A stretch of 64,000 nucleotides of DNA, taken from Puccinia triticina (taxonomy: Eukaryota; Basidiomycota; Pucciniomycetes; Pucciniales; Pucciniaceae). Position numbers and translations under genes: made by a program. Below the pieces are notes generated by a model that saw only the letters and a list, made by a program, of their open reading frames with translations, was not told the origin of the DNA and searched no databases. Below are positions 1 to 11,661 of this stretch, piece after piece (within the stretch, counting starts at the first letter, position 1; each line of letters opens with the position of its first letter). The stretch spans positions 434,001 to 498,000 of the forward strand of contig NC_070562.1 in NCBI RefSeq assembly GCF_026914185.1, written 5' to 3'.

Positions 1-374
1 TGGTTTGTATTTGGTCATACACCATAGACTTCCATCCTTCCAACTTTGACATAACTTTGCTTGAAATGCCAAGCCCAAACCCTTTTCGAATAGCTTCCCA
101 ACTCTATTGTTGGTAGGTTGGTGTGAAGCTAATAATTTTACACTATTGATAGACGGAATACATTTGAGAAACTTGGTTGATTCAGCTGTCCCATTAGTCC
201 TTGTTAGTCCCGGTTTGATGGATAGAATCTTCGAGAAATATTTTATAGTTTGTTTTTGTAGTTTCTCCAATAAGTACAGAAAGGATGTTTCGAGCCAGTC
301 TAAAAAACCCAGTGTTCAAGACATAGCCTGCTCGACCAGCTGTAGCAAGCTATTCCCTAAGTGAACACCGGTGA

Positions 375-2894
375 TCATAAAAAAGATTGAGTAGGTTTCT
401 TTGAAAACATCCGATGTTCTTCACCTCCTTCTCCTGTAGACCCGTGTTCAGTGGCTGGCATAAGTATGTTTGTGCTCAGATCCTTCCGATTATTCCAGCC
501 TTTCCCTTGTCCAATTCTAGCCAAGGGTACAGAAACTCTTCTGCCTTTTGATCCTTGGAAAGAGAGTGTCTCGCCGGTTTCGTGGTATTCCAACGTACAT
601 TCGTAGTCAAAAAGAAATGGTCTTCCAAGAATGCATTCTTGTGCTTTAGGTGAAACAAATAGGTGAGCAGGTCCGGAGAATCGACCAATTGCTAACGAGC
701 AGTTTTCCGCCACACCGTTTATGTCACATCTAGCACCGCCAACTCCTTTCATGGGTATGTCTACTGAAACCAATTCCAAATCCAAGTCTTCTGCAACTGA
801 TCGGGGTATGACATTTACCATAGATCCGGAATCAACCATGAAGTCTACTTTTGCTCCCCCCACTTCGGCAGTTACATATCCCAGAGCACAACTATAATAA
901 CACGGGTCTGAGATATCTTCGTCTTTCTGGGGTGTAGTCATTGCAGCTGAAACTTTGGTGGATTCCGTAGCAATGTAGGTAGCACTGTTTTTACCCGGAA
1001 GGCGTCCTTGAAGTTTGGCAATGACTTGTTCCGTGTATGATGGTGAAATAGCCGTAAGCTGGGCAAAAGTTGTCGGAATTTTTACTTGGTCTAAATCTTG
1101 TAGTAGTGATTCCTCCGGAGAATTTTTCTTGATACTGATAGGTGCCCTTTCTTGACTCCATATTTTCTCCGGTGCCTTTCTAGGATTTTCCTGTTGAATT
1201 TCTGCTAATTCGTCCTCCACATCAATGTCCATGCCGTCTTTTTCTGGTTCTTGGATCCTCACGCTACGCCGACCTTTCTGAGCTTCAGATCTTGTAATTG
1301 CATGAGTTCTCAGATAGTTTTCTGCACCAAGTTGAGGTGGTTCCCATTCGACAGTCTGAGCTGAGCTTTGCATCATGGGAGTGCTTCCGTTATTTTGTCT
1401 TGATTCAGCTAAGTTTCTAATTGCATCTTGCATGGCGGGATCTGCCAAAGCACTTGCCACTACTGAACGGATTGGCCGAGATGGGTTCCAAGGAATGTGT
1501 TGTCCATTTGGTAAGTACCACTCTTTCCCCTCTCTCTTCACCAATCCTTGACTCTTGTCTTTAATGAATTCTGGGCATTGTCCGGTAGAGTGCCCTTCCC
1601 GTTTACAATAGTAGCAGATTGTAGATTCATATAGTGGGGTGGATGGTCTTGGCGCTTCGCGAGAAAATTCTTGTCTCTCCACTGGTCCCTTTTGATAAAC
1701 TGGTGCCGTGTTTTTAAGCTGCTGCTTAAGCGATGCCAACTCCTGTTGGACTTCATTTAACTTCTGTTCTACTGCTTTGTCATTTGGGGTTTCTTGTAAC
1801 ATTTGTTCTCGCCGTTTCCCGTCACCTTTCCTAGCCTCTAGATTTTTCTGCATAGCTTGATTTGACTCGGAAAAGCTTGAGAAATTGACATAGCCTTTGT
1901 TAATTCGGATTTCAGTTTCTGCCGCTGTCACAAGGTCATCCCATTTAGGTGCCTTATTGCTTCCATCCTTGGCTTTTGGAAGTTGTCCCTTGTTGACTAG
2001 AGTCCGTTTGATGCTTCTTTGACTTTCATTTGAAAAGGCACTTAGGAATAGCAGGGCCGCGTCCTCCTCCTTGCTAATGTGATCATTTTTAATAAGGTAC
2101 TTGAGAATTGAGGTGAACTTCCCAAGATAGGTCTTGTAGTCTCAATAATTTGTGACTCCGTTCTTGGCTTGCTGTTTTGCCACTTTGATTAAATCATCGG
2201 TGGTGTACATAATAGTATTATCTAATTCGCCCCATGTTTTGACCATTTCTTTCCGTAATTTTTTCCAGTCGCAGTCATCGTATCCGTCCATCTCCTCGAG
2301 TTCGCTCTTGAGTTCCTCTGTCCGCACAAATCGTCCAATCTGAAGCGCCTTATCGTAATCCGTTGCTTGGAAAGCGTTGGCCGTTCTTTCGAAACGCTTT
2401 AAGAACTTCATGAATTGGTTGCCATCATAGAAGAGTCCAGGCTCTTTAATAATGACTGGTTTGACTTGGTGGAACTGTGGGGGTTGGTAGTACTGTGGAT
2501 AAAAAGCTTGTGGATGCTGAATGGGTGGTTGTTGAACCGGTGGGGGTGGAATTGGCTGTTGTCGTTGTTGAAACTGAGGTTGATACATAGTTTCTCGAAT
2601 ATTTTCCGTGTTGTGAATTCCGTACCCTGATATAGGTTGATGTGGAGTATTGTTACGTTGCGGTAAGTTTGTGTTTTGAGGAGTTTCATCCGAATCTGAT
2701 AATTCATCTCCGTATTGGTCTCTGAGTTGAAGGTCAATTCCCTTTCCTTTGTCTTTTCTGGGTGGTGCAGGTGGGTTTGTTGTATCCGGATTCCAATTCA
2801 AGGCTGAAGTTCCGGCCGCAGGTCTGTTCCTAAAAGAGGTTGATGGAGGAGCAAATCCATTCTCCAAATCTGGTGCGCTAAACGGTAAACTCAT
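375..2894 (-). pseudogene. Ty3 Gag-aspartic protease polyprotein with one in-frame stop
   Basis: One frame of 839 codons from ATG at 2894 to the stop at 375, broken only by TGA at 2144-2142 (after GVTNY, before DYKTY). The N-terminal third is Pro/Gln-rich. The Gag core follows, with an EEMDGYDDCDW motif. A CCHC zinc knuckle (CYYCKREGHSTGQC) sits near residue 427 and a retropepsin site (VDSGS) near residue 686, with ILGRPF about 80 residues later. The organisation matches the intact Gag-protease at 19566-21680, which has Ala where the stop lies. The stop may be a recent nonsense change (CGA to TGA or TGG to TGA). Product role: capsid assembly and polyprotein cleavage. Confidence 0.85.
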
Positions 2895-3073
2895 TTTGTT
2901 CTTGTTGAATCCTAGTTTTGTAATATCACAATCTTTTGCTAACGGTTACTGTGCTCTGAAAAAGAAACAATAATATCTGGTCTCTGGTCTCTTTACCAGG
3001 GCTAATTGGGGCTTTTTCTTTAATAATTGATATAAATAACTTTACCGTACTGGGAGTGTTCTTCAAACAGTAT

Positions 3074-3238
3074 CCTAATTATCTGAATTCTTTGGTACAA
3101 CAACCGTCTTTCAGTATATAATTGGCTGTTTCCTTCGAGTGGACTCCAGAGTTTTCTTCTAGCAGTATCTGATTATCCAGATCCTTTGGTACGACACACC
3201 GTCTTCCAGTATATAATCAGCCGCTTTCTTCGAAATTC
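3074..3238. repeat. Tandem ~97-bp repeat in retrotransposon leader
   Basis: Two imperfect copies of a segment containing CTTTGGTACRAC, then CCGTCTT, CAGTATATAAT and TTCCTTCGA-like blocks, at about 3074-3140 and 3170-3238. They lie in the untranslated leader between the LTR and gag. Function unknown. Confidence 0.6.
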
Positions 3239-3485
3239 TCCTTTCAGGTCTGGTGGTTACACGTTCTCTTCAGAGGCTTGTAATCCGTTTCGTAAATGAT
3301 GTTTTAGTATTCGACTGGTTTTCCAACAGAATAAGTGAATATGCCGTGGAGTTTGTAGATTTTGTTGAAGAATTTGATCCTTTCGCCGCTAGAAGTAGGT
3401 ATCCTTCGACGTTATTCCAAGTTGTTGAAATCGGTAATCTGGTGTTGATCGAACAAATTTATCCTAATCACGTTGGGGACTCCCT

Positions 3486-3575
3486 TGTAAGACTCAAAAG
3501 TGGTTGTGAAACCCTTTTGCTGAATGGAGAAGGGGATGAAGGAGTTGCAAGCTCTGCCCTTCTATACTACCAGCT

Positions 3576-3609
<34 letters not shown>

Positions 3610-4214
3610 ATTAGGTGATAGGAGTGAATGCTCAAGATGAGTTTATTCGATACACTTTATAAAGATTTGTTATTGATATATAAGGGTTGTTATGAGTATA
3701 GTTGTAAGTGTGGAGAGTACAAGGTGGTGAGTGAATCACTGATGAGTAATAAACTGAGGAGCTACAAATGAGGGGGAGAGAGCCCCTTATATAGACAAAT
3801 GTGAGGGATTTTAGCTCCAGGGCAGCCCCAGTGAGGGATTTTAGCTGGCCTGCGCTGTGTACAATTTATGCGAGGGGTGCATGCATGATGCAGGGAACAA
3901 TGGCATGTGATGCAATAAAACCAAACAAAAGTGGAGGTGAAAGTTCTAGAATGCGGAGAATAATGGCACAGACTGCAGTGGCAGTGCTGGATGATGTCAT
4001 GCAGCTAGAAAACAAAGGCAAAATAATATATGCAGTGGAGATACCATGGAGTAGGGAAAGGTGGCTTGAGGTGCGTGACAGGGGTCAACAGGGTGCTACA
4101 GGTTGTCCGGAGGGTCTAACTTCCAGTGCAGTGGGGCTACAGTTACACTTTCAGTGGAGACTAGGGGGTAATTTGGCCGTAGATTCCATTTCTGGGGTCC
4201 ATATGGTCGTACCA
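3486..4214 (-). repeat. 5' LTR of the left-edge Ty3 element
   Basis: On the minus strand it carries repeated GCTAAAATCCCTCA blocks, a TATA-like CTATATAAGG just downstream (around 3793), and ends CACTTTTGAGTCTTACA at 3486. The same block order is present in the solo LTR at 60891-62159. The partner 3' LTR is outside the window, so no target duplication can be read. Confidence 0.7.
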
Positions 4215-4589
4215 TGAGGCATTATATGACTAATTACGCAAATGAGAGAAAAACTTTTGATTTTTCCCATTTTGTATACCACACCGGTCAATTCAGCAAT
4301 CAGGGAACATTTGATTCAGCCAGGTTAGTCCATTATTTCTCTTTCCCTCCCTCGGCTCTCCTCAAACAAACAATTCAATCACCTGATTCTCTCTCTCTTG
4401 GTCTTTAGTCTTGTCAGCCAGATTCTATCCCCAGCAGACCCTCCAGAATCAATCCAAGCCAGTATCCACAGTCCTCCTGTTCAGCCAGGTTAGTATGTAA
4501 AAAGTCTTCTTTCTTCCTCGTGCCCCTCCTCAAGTCTTCTAATGTCCTGATTAATTTTTTTTGGATGATTTTTCCTCACTTCAGCTCCA

Positions 4590-5733
4590 ATGGTTTTTGT
4601 TAAGTATGCACCGGAACTGAAGGCAGTAGCAGTCAAGCTGATTTTGCGGGGAAAAGGTTGGGACAAAGTCAACGACCTGCTCGACACCCGGATCTCGCCC
4701 AAATCGTTCCGACGCTGGAAGCACCTCTTCCTGACCACTACCAATGTGGTCCAAGACCCGGCATTATACCTTCAACGGGGAAGGCCTCTTGAAGTCGATC
4801 CGGATCAAAGGGAGTTCATATTGGACATCCTTTCAGCTGACCCAACCCTCTATTTAGACGAAATCCAGAAGGCCGTTGAAGACGCAACTGGTATTTGCAT
4901 TGCCCTGTCAACCATTTACGACGATCTTCGCCTACGACTTGGAATGACCAAGAAGAATATAAGGACGGTTCACCCCTCTCAGTGCGAGATCAAACGGGTC
5001 GACTTCATTGGGAAGGTGGCCGATCTACCTCCTGAATACTTGGTTTTTACAGGTGAGCTGCTCACTTGTTTCCTTTTGTGTTCATTTTTTGGTTCACCAG
5101 CAGTAAACTGACACTCGTGCATGCATGCAGATGAATCTGCTATCTGTGTAGATGAATTACAACGACAACGTGGGTGGGCCGTCAAAGGGCAGCGAACCAA
5201 GCAAATCGAACACACCCACGATTCGCCTCGACTCAGTCTTTTGCCAGCAGTCTCCTTGGATGGAGTTCTGGGGGTCATAGCTCAACCGGGATCAATCCAG
5301 AGAATCGATTTTGAGTACTTTCTTGAGGAAGTCCTCGTGAGTAAATTTGGTTCTTGCTTGATCATTTATCATGTACCGGGGCAAGAAAATGACTTCAATC
5401 ATCTCTTAGTTGCCTACAATGAACCCATTCCCAGGAAGAAACAGTGTGCTGATCATGGATAACGCATGCATCCACCACAACGGGCGAATCATGGAGATAT
5501 GTGATAATCACCAAATCCTGCTCATCTACCTCCCGCCTTACTCGCCTGATTTCAACCCCATTGAAAAGGTGTTTTCAGTCATCAAAAGCCATCTCCGCCG
5601 GGAATTAATACTTACTGGGGACGAGGAGGAAGATGTTGATATGCTCAAGGTATACATCAACGAACTGGTCACCCCCAGCTTGATGGCTGCGGAGTTCCGT
5701 TCTTGTGGCTACATTTCAGAGATTGATGATTAA
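4590..5733 (+). CDS. Tc1/mariner (IS630 superfamily) DDE transposase, three exons
   Basis: Exons 4590-5052, 5131-5336 and 5410-5733 join in frame to a 330-residue protein. Introns of 78 and 73 nt have GTGAGC..CAG and GTGAGT..TAG borders. Joining exons 1 and 2 restores the first catalytic Asp (VFTDESA, D155). Joining 2 and 3 gives the second Asp (LIMDNACIHH, D240), and E275 lies in PDFNPIEKVF. The spacing of 34 residues between D240 and E275 is the DD34E pattern of Tc1-like enzymes. An N-terminal helix-turn-helix region (about residues 1-110) would bind the element ends. No frame is broken, so it may be functional. I could not identify terminal inverted repeats, so it could be a single-copy or domesticated copy. 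Confidence 0.9.
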
Positions 5734-5745
5734 GTGATTGACTAC

Positions 5746-5917
5746 GTTTTTTTATTACTTGTTCTTTTTATTTTTTTTCTCCTTTTTTCTTTCTTGTGTG
5801 CAAGTTGTGTGCGAGTCCAATAAAATGTGATGCGAGATGACGACCTATTTTTATTACATGTTCTTTTTATTTATTTCTCCTTATTTCTTTCTTGTGTGCG
5901 AGACCAGTAAAATGCGA
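5746..5917 (+). repeat. Duplicated 3' flank of the transposase gene
   Basis: Two direct copies about 100 bp apart of a T-rich segment followed by CTTGTGTGC, AGT and CCARTAAAATG. The first copy begins 13 bp after the stop codon, the second near 5850. The repeated AATAAAATG-like string could supply polyadenylation signals; this is inference. Confidence 0.6.
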
Positions 5918-6502
5918 GACCTGCCCAAATGTACAAAGAAGCCCTGCCGCCAAGCAGGCAAACTGTGAGACCTGCAGATCCGCCCAAAAAGGGCACAAGT
6001 ACTTGCTTTTCGACTCAGACCATATCGAAAAGCAAGGGCTTGGTCAAAAAAATGACTGCTGCCGAGCAGCCGAGCCGTGAGGTCTACAGATCCACCCCAA
6101 AAGGGCACAAGTGCTCGCTTTTGGGCTCGGACAAGGGCACAAGTCCTCACTTTTCAACTCAGGCCATACTGAAAAGCGAGGACTTGGTCAAAAAAATGAC
6201 TGCCGCCAAGTCAGGATGCAAACGGGTCGGGTTCGGGTCGGAAAACAGTGCCCAAACCCGAACCCGATTAAGTGTTGGGTTGGGTCGGGTCGGGGCAGAA
6301 TTTCCAAAAGACTGCCCAAACCCGAACGCGACTAAGGAGCAGATGGGTCGGGTCGGGTCCGGGTTGGGTCAAGCTTGACCCGGTAATTTTGAGTGATAGA
6401 ACATGAGAGAGGAACAATTTGAAAAGAAATAGACAAAAAACAAAATTTGTCGCTGATTTTCATGTATGATAGAGAAGGAAAAAATTCAACAACCAAATTA
6501 AA

Positions 6503-8765
6503 CTAAATATTGGATGTGTTATCCAACTCGTCATCGACATCATCCATAATTATCCCCTTGTCTGTGCGGATCCAGTTTTGTGCGCATACAAGCGCCTCGA
6601 GAGTGCTCGGTTTCATTCGGGTTCGATAACTGCTGAGCACTCGTCCACCTGTGGAGAATGCCGAATCCAATGCAATAGAAGTCATTGGAGTCATCAGGAT
6701 TGATCGCGCCAGTATTGCCAGGGTTGGGAATTGTTTGCTGTGGGTGCTCCACCAGGAGAGGACTGAAAAGTTCGTTGATTCAGTGATGATTGGGGGTTCC
6801 TGGAGATACAGATCAAGTTCAGCGGTGGTCAAGACTGATTGGGAAACATTCTTCTGCTTGAGATATTGCTCGAATCGCTGGTCATCTTCATCAAAATTAA
6901 CCACTTTCTTCGCAACGGTTGGGTTGTTTTGTTCGGGATCTGGGCTCGGGCGATCATTTGAGAGTGATTTGTTTTTGTTACAAATCACTTCGGCAAACCA
7001 GGTGGAAAGGGTATTCTTGAATCTATTGATGCTGATTGTTGCTTGCTCGTCACCAAGTTCTTCAGACAGAATAAATTCCACACGCTGGAACTTGCATCGC
7101 GGATCAAAGACTTGGCTGATTGCCGCAAAGTCTTCCATCGGTATCCAATATTTGTCGAACTTATCCTGCATCGGCTTGATCATCTCGTATATGTGAGGCG
7201 AGCCGCTGCGTAGCGAGGATTTGAGCTGCTTATCAATCTTCTTCATGGTTTTGTAGGCGAGGTGCGCAGTTGGGTATTGAGTCATTCCTAGTGTTAAAGT
7301 AGCTTCAATAAATAATAGTGAGTGAAATGTCAGTCAATTGAATGTACATTGAATGCAGACAAGAAAAGAAGAAAAGACTTACCCGAGTGAAAGACAGACA
7401 AGAATTCCTTTATAGTATCAATCTCCTCCCACTTGGTTGAGTCAGGACAACTGGAATAGTTTGCATCTTGAATGGCTAGCTGATCGAACGCTTCCTTATA
7501 CGGCAGGGCCCATTTAAGCCTGAGGAATGTTGAGTTCCAGCGAGTGGGAACATCCACCAATGGGAGTGCTTGCTGATGCATTCCAATGAGATCAATCGCC
7601 TCCTTGAAGGACTGTTTACGCAAAGGGGTGCTCTTGATATAACGGACACTTTCCCGAATCTTGTCAATGGCTTCAGAGAAGATCTTGAGGCCATCCTTCA
7701 CAACAAGGTTGATGACATGTGCAAGGCATCGGACATGGAAATAATTGCCCTTCATTTCGAGAGGCACATTGCTCCAAGCTGAAATAACTGATATTAATCG
7801 ACTGATTGCAGAGTCGTTAGATGTTGCATTATCCACAGTGATAGACGCCACCTTTTCGAATATCTTCCACTCGACCATGGTAGTTACAAGTTGATCGGCA
7901 ATTGCTACACCGGTGTGAGGAGGCGGAAGCTCTTTGAAAGAAATGATCCGAGTGTTCAGGGTCCAGTTAGAAGAGACGAAGTGCGCTGAGACTACCATAA
8001 ATGGTGTCTGGTTTGAAGAGGTCCAGAGATCGGTCGTTAAGCCAATCCGATTGATTTCAGAAAGATCGACTGCTAGCTTTTCCTTCATGGAGTTGTACAG
8101 CGCCATGATGTTGGTCTTGAGTGTTGTACGAGAAAAATTTTTGAACTGGGGTTGCAAAGACGCAACAAATGCTCGGAAAAGTGGTTGTTCAACAAAAACA
8201 AACGGCTGCTCGTGCGCAATGATGAGTTTGGCTAAGATTTCGCGAGAGATTGTCGGAGAAAAGACCCAATTCATTGGCAATTTTGCTGACGAGGTTGAGG
8301 GCTTCAGTAATTTCTGCTTGCTTGCGCTGATGTAAGAGTTGCATTGCTCAAGGTGGCGCCATAAGTGCTTTGTCCCGTTGCTGCTCTTGCCATCCAGTTG
8401 TTGTTGGCAGTGTCGACATTGAGCTTTGGTAGCCTCACCTTTAAAAAGAAGAGTCAAAAACGGGTCAATTGTCAGTAAATGAGAACATATTAATATGATC
8501 TAGGTTCTAGATATTTCAAGGGAAATTGATACTTGCCAGTTCCTTTCTTTGTGAATTGCTCCCAAATGTTGCTGGTGGTCTTTCGCTTCTTTGATACTTG
8601 GGTTTCGCTTGATTCTTGTGTGCCAAACGGTTGTTTTTCACTCTGCTGAGTGCTTGCTTGAGCGGGAGCCGTATCCTTGGTGGTACAAATTACCTCAATG
8701 GGGGAATCTTCATCAGACAAAGGGGAAATCACAGCGGTGGGTTGTTTGCGTTTGGAGCGTGGCAT
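6503..8765 (-). CDS. hAT-family transposase, 694 aa, two introns
   Basis: Exons on the minus strand: 8765-8537, 8438-7383, 7302-6503, joining in frame to 694 residues. Intron 2 (80 nt) is GTAAGT..AAG. Intron 1 (98 nt) starts GCAAGT, a GC-AG intron: only this junction is in phase, giving KKGTGEATKAQC. The BED zinc finger spans about residues 66-108 (W..F, C-x2-C, H..C). The RNase H-like core has TTDLW (D213), TVDNA (D279) and CLAHVINL (C314, H317). The C-terminal dimerisation region (about 645-680) reads STGGRVLSSYRTRMKP. These are standard landmarks of hAT enzymes that cut and join the element ends. No broken codon was seen. Confidence 0.92.
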
Positions 8766-8924
8766 TGTTGGACCGCCAACCGTCTTGAACGTCGATGTTG
8801 GGGCAGAATAAGATGGGATGATTGTTGATACAGGTGGTGATTGGACAATTGGCAGCAGTGGTGATTCAACAACAGTCGGCGGTGGGTTGGTGGTGGCGGC
8901 AGGCAGGGCTTGGGTCCGCTGCAG

Positions 8925-9196
8925 GCGGCCGGCAGTTGAGGTTGATTGCGACGGATTTGCTCTGAGTCACCGCGGGCGTCTCAAAGGAATCCGCCCCTTG
9001 TTGTGTTGGCAGGTGGCAGTGGCGGCGTTGATGGACTCGGCAGCGGTGGATCAATGGATTGCGGCCGGCAGTTGAGGGTGATTGCGACGGATTTGCTCTG
9101 AGTCACCGCGGGCGTCTCAAAGGAATCCGCCCCTTGTTGTGTTGGCAGGTGGTGGTGGTGGAGTTGATGGACTCGGCAGCAGTGGATCAATGGATT
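8925..9196. repeat. Tandem 136-bp duplication inside the hAT element
   Basis: Two adjacent near-identical units beginning GCGGCCGGCAGTTGAG at 8925 and 9061. They lie upstream of the transposase start (8765, minus strand), so they may belong to its promoter or 5' untranslated region. Confidence 0.8.
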
Positions 9197-9660
9197 TGGC
9201 GGTGGTGGGTGGTGGGTTGGTGGTGGCAGGCTGGATGTGGATCGGCGGCAGGCCGCCTTCCTGCGGCCCCCCCGGGGATTCCCCGAGCACGGCCCGCGCT
9301 TGCACAACAATAAGAGACATGTCAAGAAATGTCACAAGTCACAGCTCCTAATTGGGTCATAGCCGGGTCTTCGGGCCGACCCGAAATGATAAACACGTGC
9401 CCGAACCCGAACCCGATTAGTCCTCGGGTCGGGGCGGGTTGGGTCAAAATCACAAATTGGCTACCCGAACCCGCCCGGAGACCCGACGGGTCTCGGGTCG
9501 GTGTCGGGTCGACCCAACCCACTTGCATCCTGACCGCCAAGCAGCCGAGCCGTGAGAGCTACAGATCCGCTCAAAAAGGGCACATGTCCTCGCCTAAATG
9601 CAAGGACTTGGTCAAAAGGGCACTGCCGCCGAAAAACTGAGCTGTGAGACGTATGTATGT

Positions 9661-9905
9661 ATGTATTGCGCACTTCGAGATATCTCATGGGAAACAGTTT
9701 TTGGATGGACAGATTTGGTTGGCGCACTTTGAGATATCATGGGAAACAAAACAGTTTTTGGATGGACAGATTTGGTTGGTTTTCTAGGGGATAGATAGAT
9801 CAGGCAACAATCAATAAATCAGTCAGGGGAAGATAACACATTTTGTTGGTTTTTTAGTGGATAGATAGATAGATCAGGTGACAATCAATAAATCAGTCAG
9901 CGGAA
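9661..9905. repeat. Short tandem repeats (two families)
   Basis: First a ~60-bp unit with GCGCACTT, GAGATATC, ATGGGAAAC and TTTTTGGATGGACAG (two copies, about 9665-9780). Then a ~75-bp unit with GATAGATAGATCAGG and CAATCAATAAATCAGTCAG (two copies, about 9781-9902). No gene is seen. Confidence 0.6.
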
Positions 9906-9929
9906 GGAAGGTTGAGATAACAGTAGATA

Positions 9930-11661
9930 CTAATCAGATTGCAAGTGGTCTTCCTGGGACTCGGGGGAAGGAGAGATCTCTCCGCAGCGCTGAAACAAGC
10001 GTGGCACGCCTTCCCAAAGGGAGCGGGCGACCCCCGAAGTAAATCCCAACTGGATAAGTTGAAGCTCGCTTGATGCCCTGAAATATGTCCAGTTGCGAAT
10101 CCCGTGGAGCTCCAAGCGGAGGCGGGTCGCGCGGTTGTCATGTGGGATGTTTGCCTCAGATAGGAATGTCTCCAGGCTGATGTTCTCCATTGCGGGACTT
10201 TCAGGGACAAGCGGGGCTGGAACAGATGGGAAAGTGGAGTAGTGGGACCGGATGGGCGAAGGCTGGATACTTAAAGCAAATGGAAAGGATTCGGCGCCAC
10301 CAATGGTCAAAGGTAGAGGGGTATCCGGATGGGCGTTTGGGTAGCTTGTACAAGGACGGGGGCTTGCCACGTTTGGGAGGACCTCGATCTCATCATCTGC
10401 ATCGCCATTCAACCGAGCAGACGGGGATCAACTAATGCCAACCAAGATGGAGTTGCTGGAGATTGAAGACCCAAAGGATGCGACTCGCTTTGGCGGTTTC
10501 AGGGCAAGGGAGTCATTCGGACCTCGCTTGGCAAGGGGGGGCTTGATATCGCTCTTGTCAAGCCGGCCTGAGGGGCCCACCGGGACGGATTTCTTGATTG
10601 ATCGCCACACAAAGAGTTCCGATGTTGGGGGGTGGTCGTAATCAACACTGGGTTTGTTATTGACAATGGCTTGGGCCCATGCCCACAGCTGTTTGAATGG
10701 AAGGAGCATTGTGCGGGTCGGGTCCTCTGGGCAGGTAAAAACCAGGGCTTGGGCCTCTTTGCCCCCAGCTGCATGTGCGACGCACTTCGATCGGATCTTG
10801 GCCACCACGGGGCTGATCGGGTCTATATCTGCTTTCGGCTGGTAGGGTGGTAAAGTGATAAACCAAATCAGCTCATGCCAAAAGCAAATGTAAGTGCATG
10901 TACTTACATTCGCAGCTAGGCGGCGCTGTTCCCACTCCAGAATTGCACGTTGCTCAGGAGGTCCATACTTCATCATCAGTGCCGTGTCAATTTGGGCTTC
11001 CTGTTGACCGCACAATATTTCAGTATGTTAGGCAAAGGAATAAATCAGCTCACTAACCTTTGCACTATACTTCTGATCTTCACAGGGGTCGACCATTGTT
11101 AGTTTGAAACCAACCTTCTTGTTGGGGGCAGCGGCGGATGCCTTAGTGATCTCACTGAAGTCGCTGGCGTTCTTGACCTGAAAAAGGTGGGAGACGCCAT
11201 ACGTTGCGTGTCCGTAAACCAAACCGTACCAAGTAATCTTGCCGAGGGCATTCGCTTCGTCTAGGAACTTCGCCATGTGTTCCTTGTTTCCACAGATGTG
11301 GACAATAACCTGGTTTTGGAAGAAGCGCCACGTACACGCCTCCAAATTGATAGCCGAGGGGCCTAGATTGGGTTTTTGGACCATTTTGTTCCATTGCTTG
11401 GCCGGTTGGGAGGTGGGTCGACCGCGGCTGTTCGGTGGTGGTTGATAGGCGGGATTCTCGACGTAAAGCACATAGTCAATGAGCACGGGTGTAAGTCGGC
11501 TAGGTGGCGCTGGTGGCAGCGCCTCTTGTGTCTTGGGGACCAACTCGAGGCCAGGGTCTGTCAACAGGGCTTCAGCGTTGGGGAGGTCTTCTGGGGGATG
11601 ATGAAGCAGATCAGATCAGCGACTGATGGAGGCGAAGGGGAAAAATGGAGAACTTACCCAT
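9930..11661 (-). pseudogene. Multi-exon gene with SAM-like C-terminus, one in-frame TGA
   Basis: Deduced minus-strand exons: 11661-11658 (ATG G), 11590-11058, 11000-10908, 10838-9930. Introns are 67, 57 and 69 nt, all GT-AG and all in phase. The frame is broken once, by TGA at 10430-10428 (VGIS before SPSARLNGD). It encodes about 512 residues: an N-terminal region with WRFFQNQVIVHICG and TWYGLVYGHATYGVSHL; a middle region with KYGPPEQRAILEWEQRRLAAN and WAWAQAIVNNK; and a C-terminal segment (ENISLETFL..HGIRNWTYFRAS..QLGF) that resembles a SAM fold. I do not recognise the family. It could be a host multigene family or a transposon passenger. The stop may be a CGA to TGA change, an annotation gap (a 46-nt intron would skip it), or a true end. 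Confidence 0.6.

Larger units (their letters stand above)
1..4214 (-). mobile_element. Ty3-type LTR retrotransposon, 5' half only
   Basis: Minus-strand element running off the left edge. Reading leftward: 5' LTR (3486-4214), untranslated leader (2895-3485), then a Gag-protease frame (2894-375). The pol region would lie mostly beyond base 1; nothing in 1-374 could be recognised as reverse transcriptase. The LTR edge at 3486 was set by similarity to the solo LTR at 60891-62159: both end with CACTTTTGAG, two to three variable bases, then TTACA. The right edge at 4214 is chosen only because the LTR would then start TGGTACGACC, so it is less certain. Confidence 0.8.
6211..9533 (-). mobile_element. 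Complete hAT DNA transposon (3323 bp)
   Basis: Terminal inverted repeats TCAGGATGCAAACGGGT (6211) and, on the other strand from 9533, TCAGGATGCAAGTGGGT. A perfect 8-bp target duplication CCGCCAAG lies at 6203-6210 and 9534-9541, the length expected for hAT. Subterminal regions (6211-6380 and 9350-9533) are packed with GGGTCGGGT and its complement, the usual form of transposase binding sites. The encoded transposase is open through three exons. All parts needed for mobility appear present, so the copy looks young. Confidence 0.93.
5918..9660. repeat. ~145-bp tandem repeat array, split by the hAT insertion
   Basis: Units contain GTGAGACCTACAGATCC, then AAAAGGGCACAAGT, then a small palindrome around CTCAGGCCATACTGAAAAGC and GGACTTGGTCAAAA, ending CTGCCGCCAAGCAG. 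Units are visible at about 5918-6065, 6066-6210 and 9534-9660. The array is continuous once 6211-9533 and one copy of the 8-bp duplication are removed. No coding potential was recognised. Confidence 0.75.

Noticed and set aside
3253..3618. 121-residue plus-strand frame in the leader of the left Ty3 element
   Set aside because: It overlaps the LTR boundary and leader on the other strand, with no recognisable domain or splice context.
5053..5130. Treating the three transposase frames as separate broken genes
   Set aside because: Splice borders at 5053-5130 and 5337-5409 join all three in phase and rebuild the DD34E site, so it is one spliced gene.
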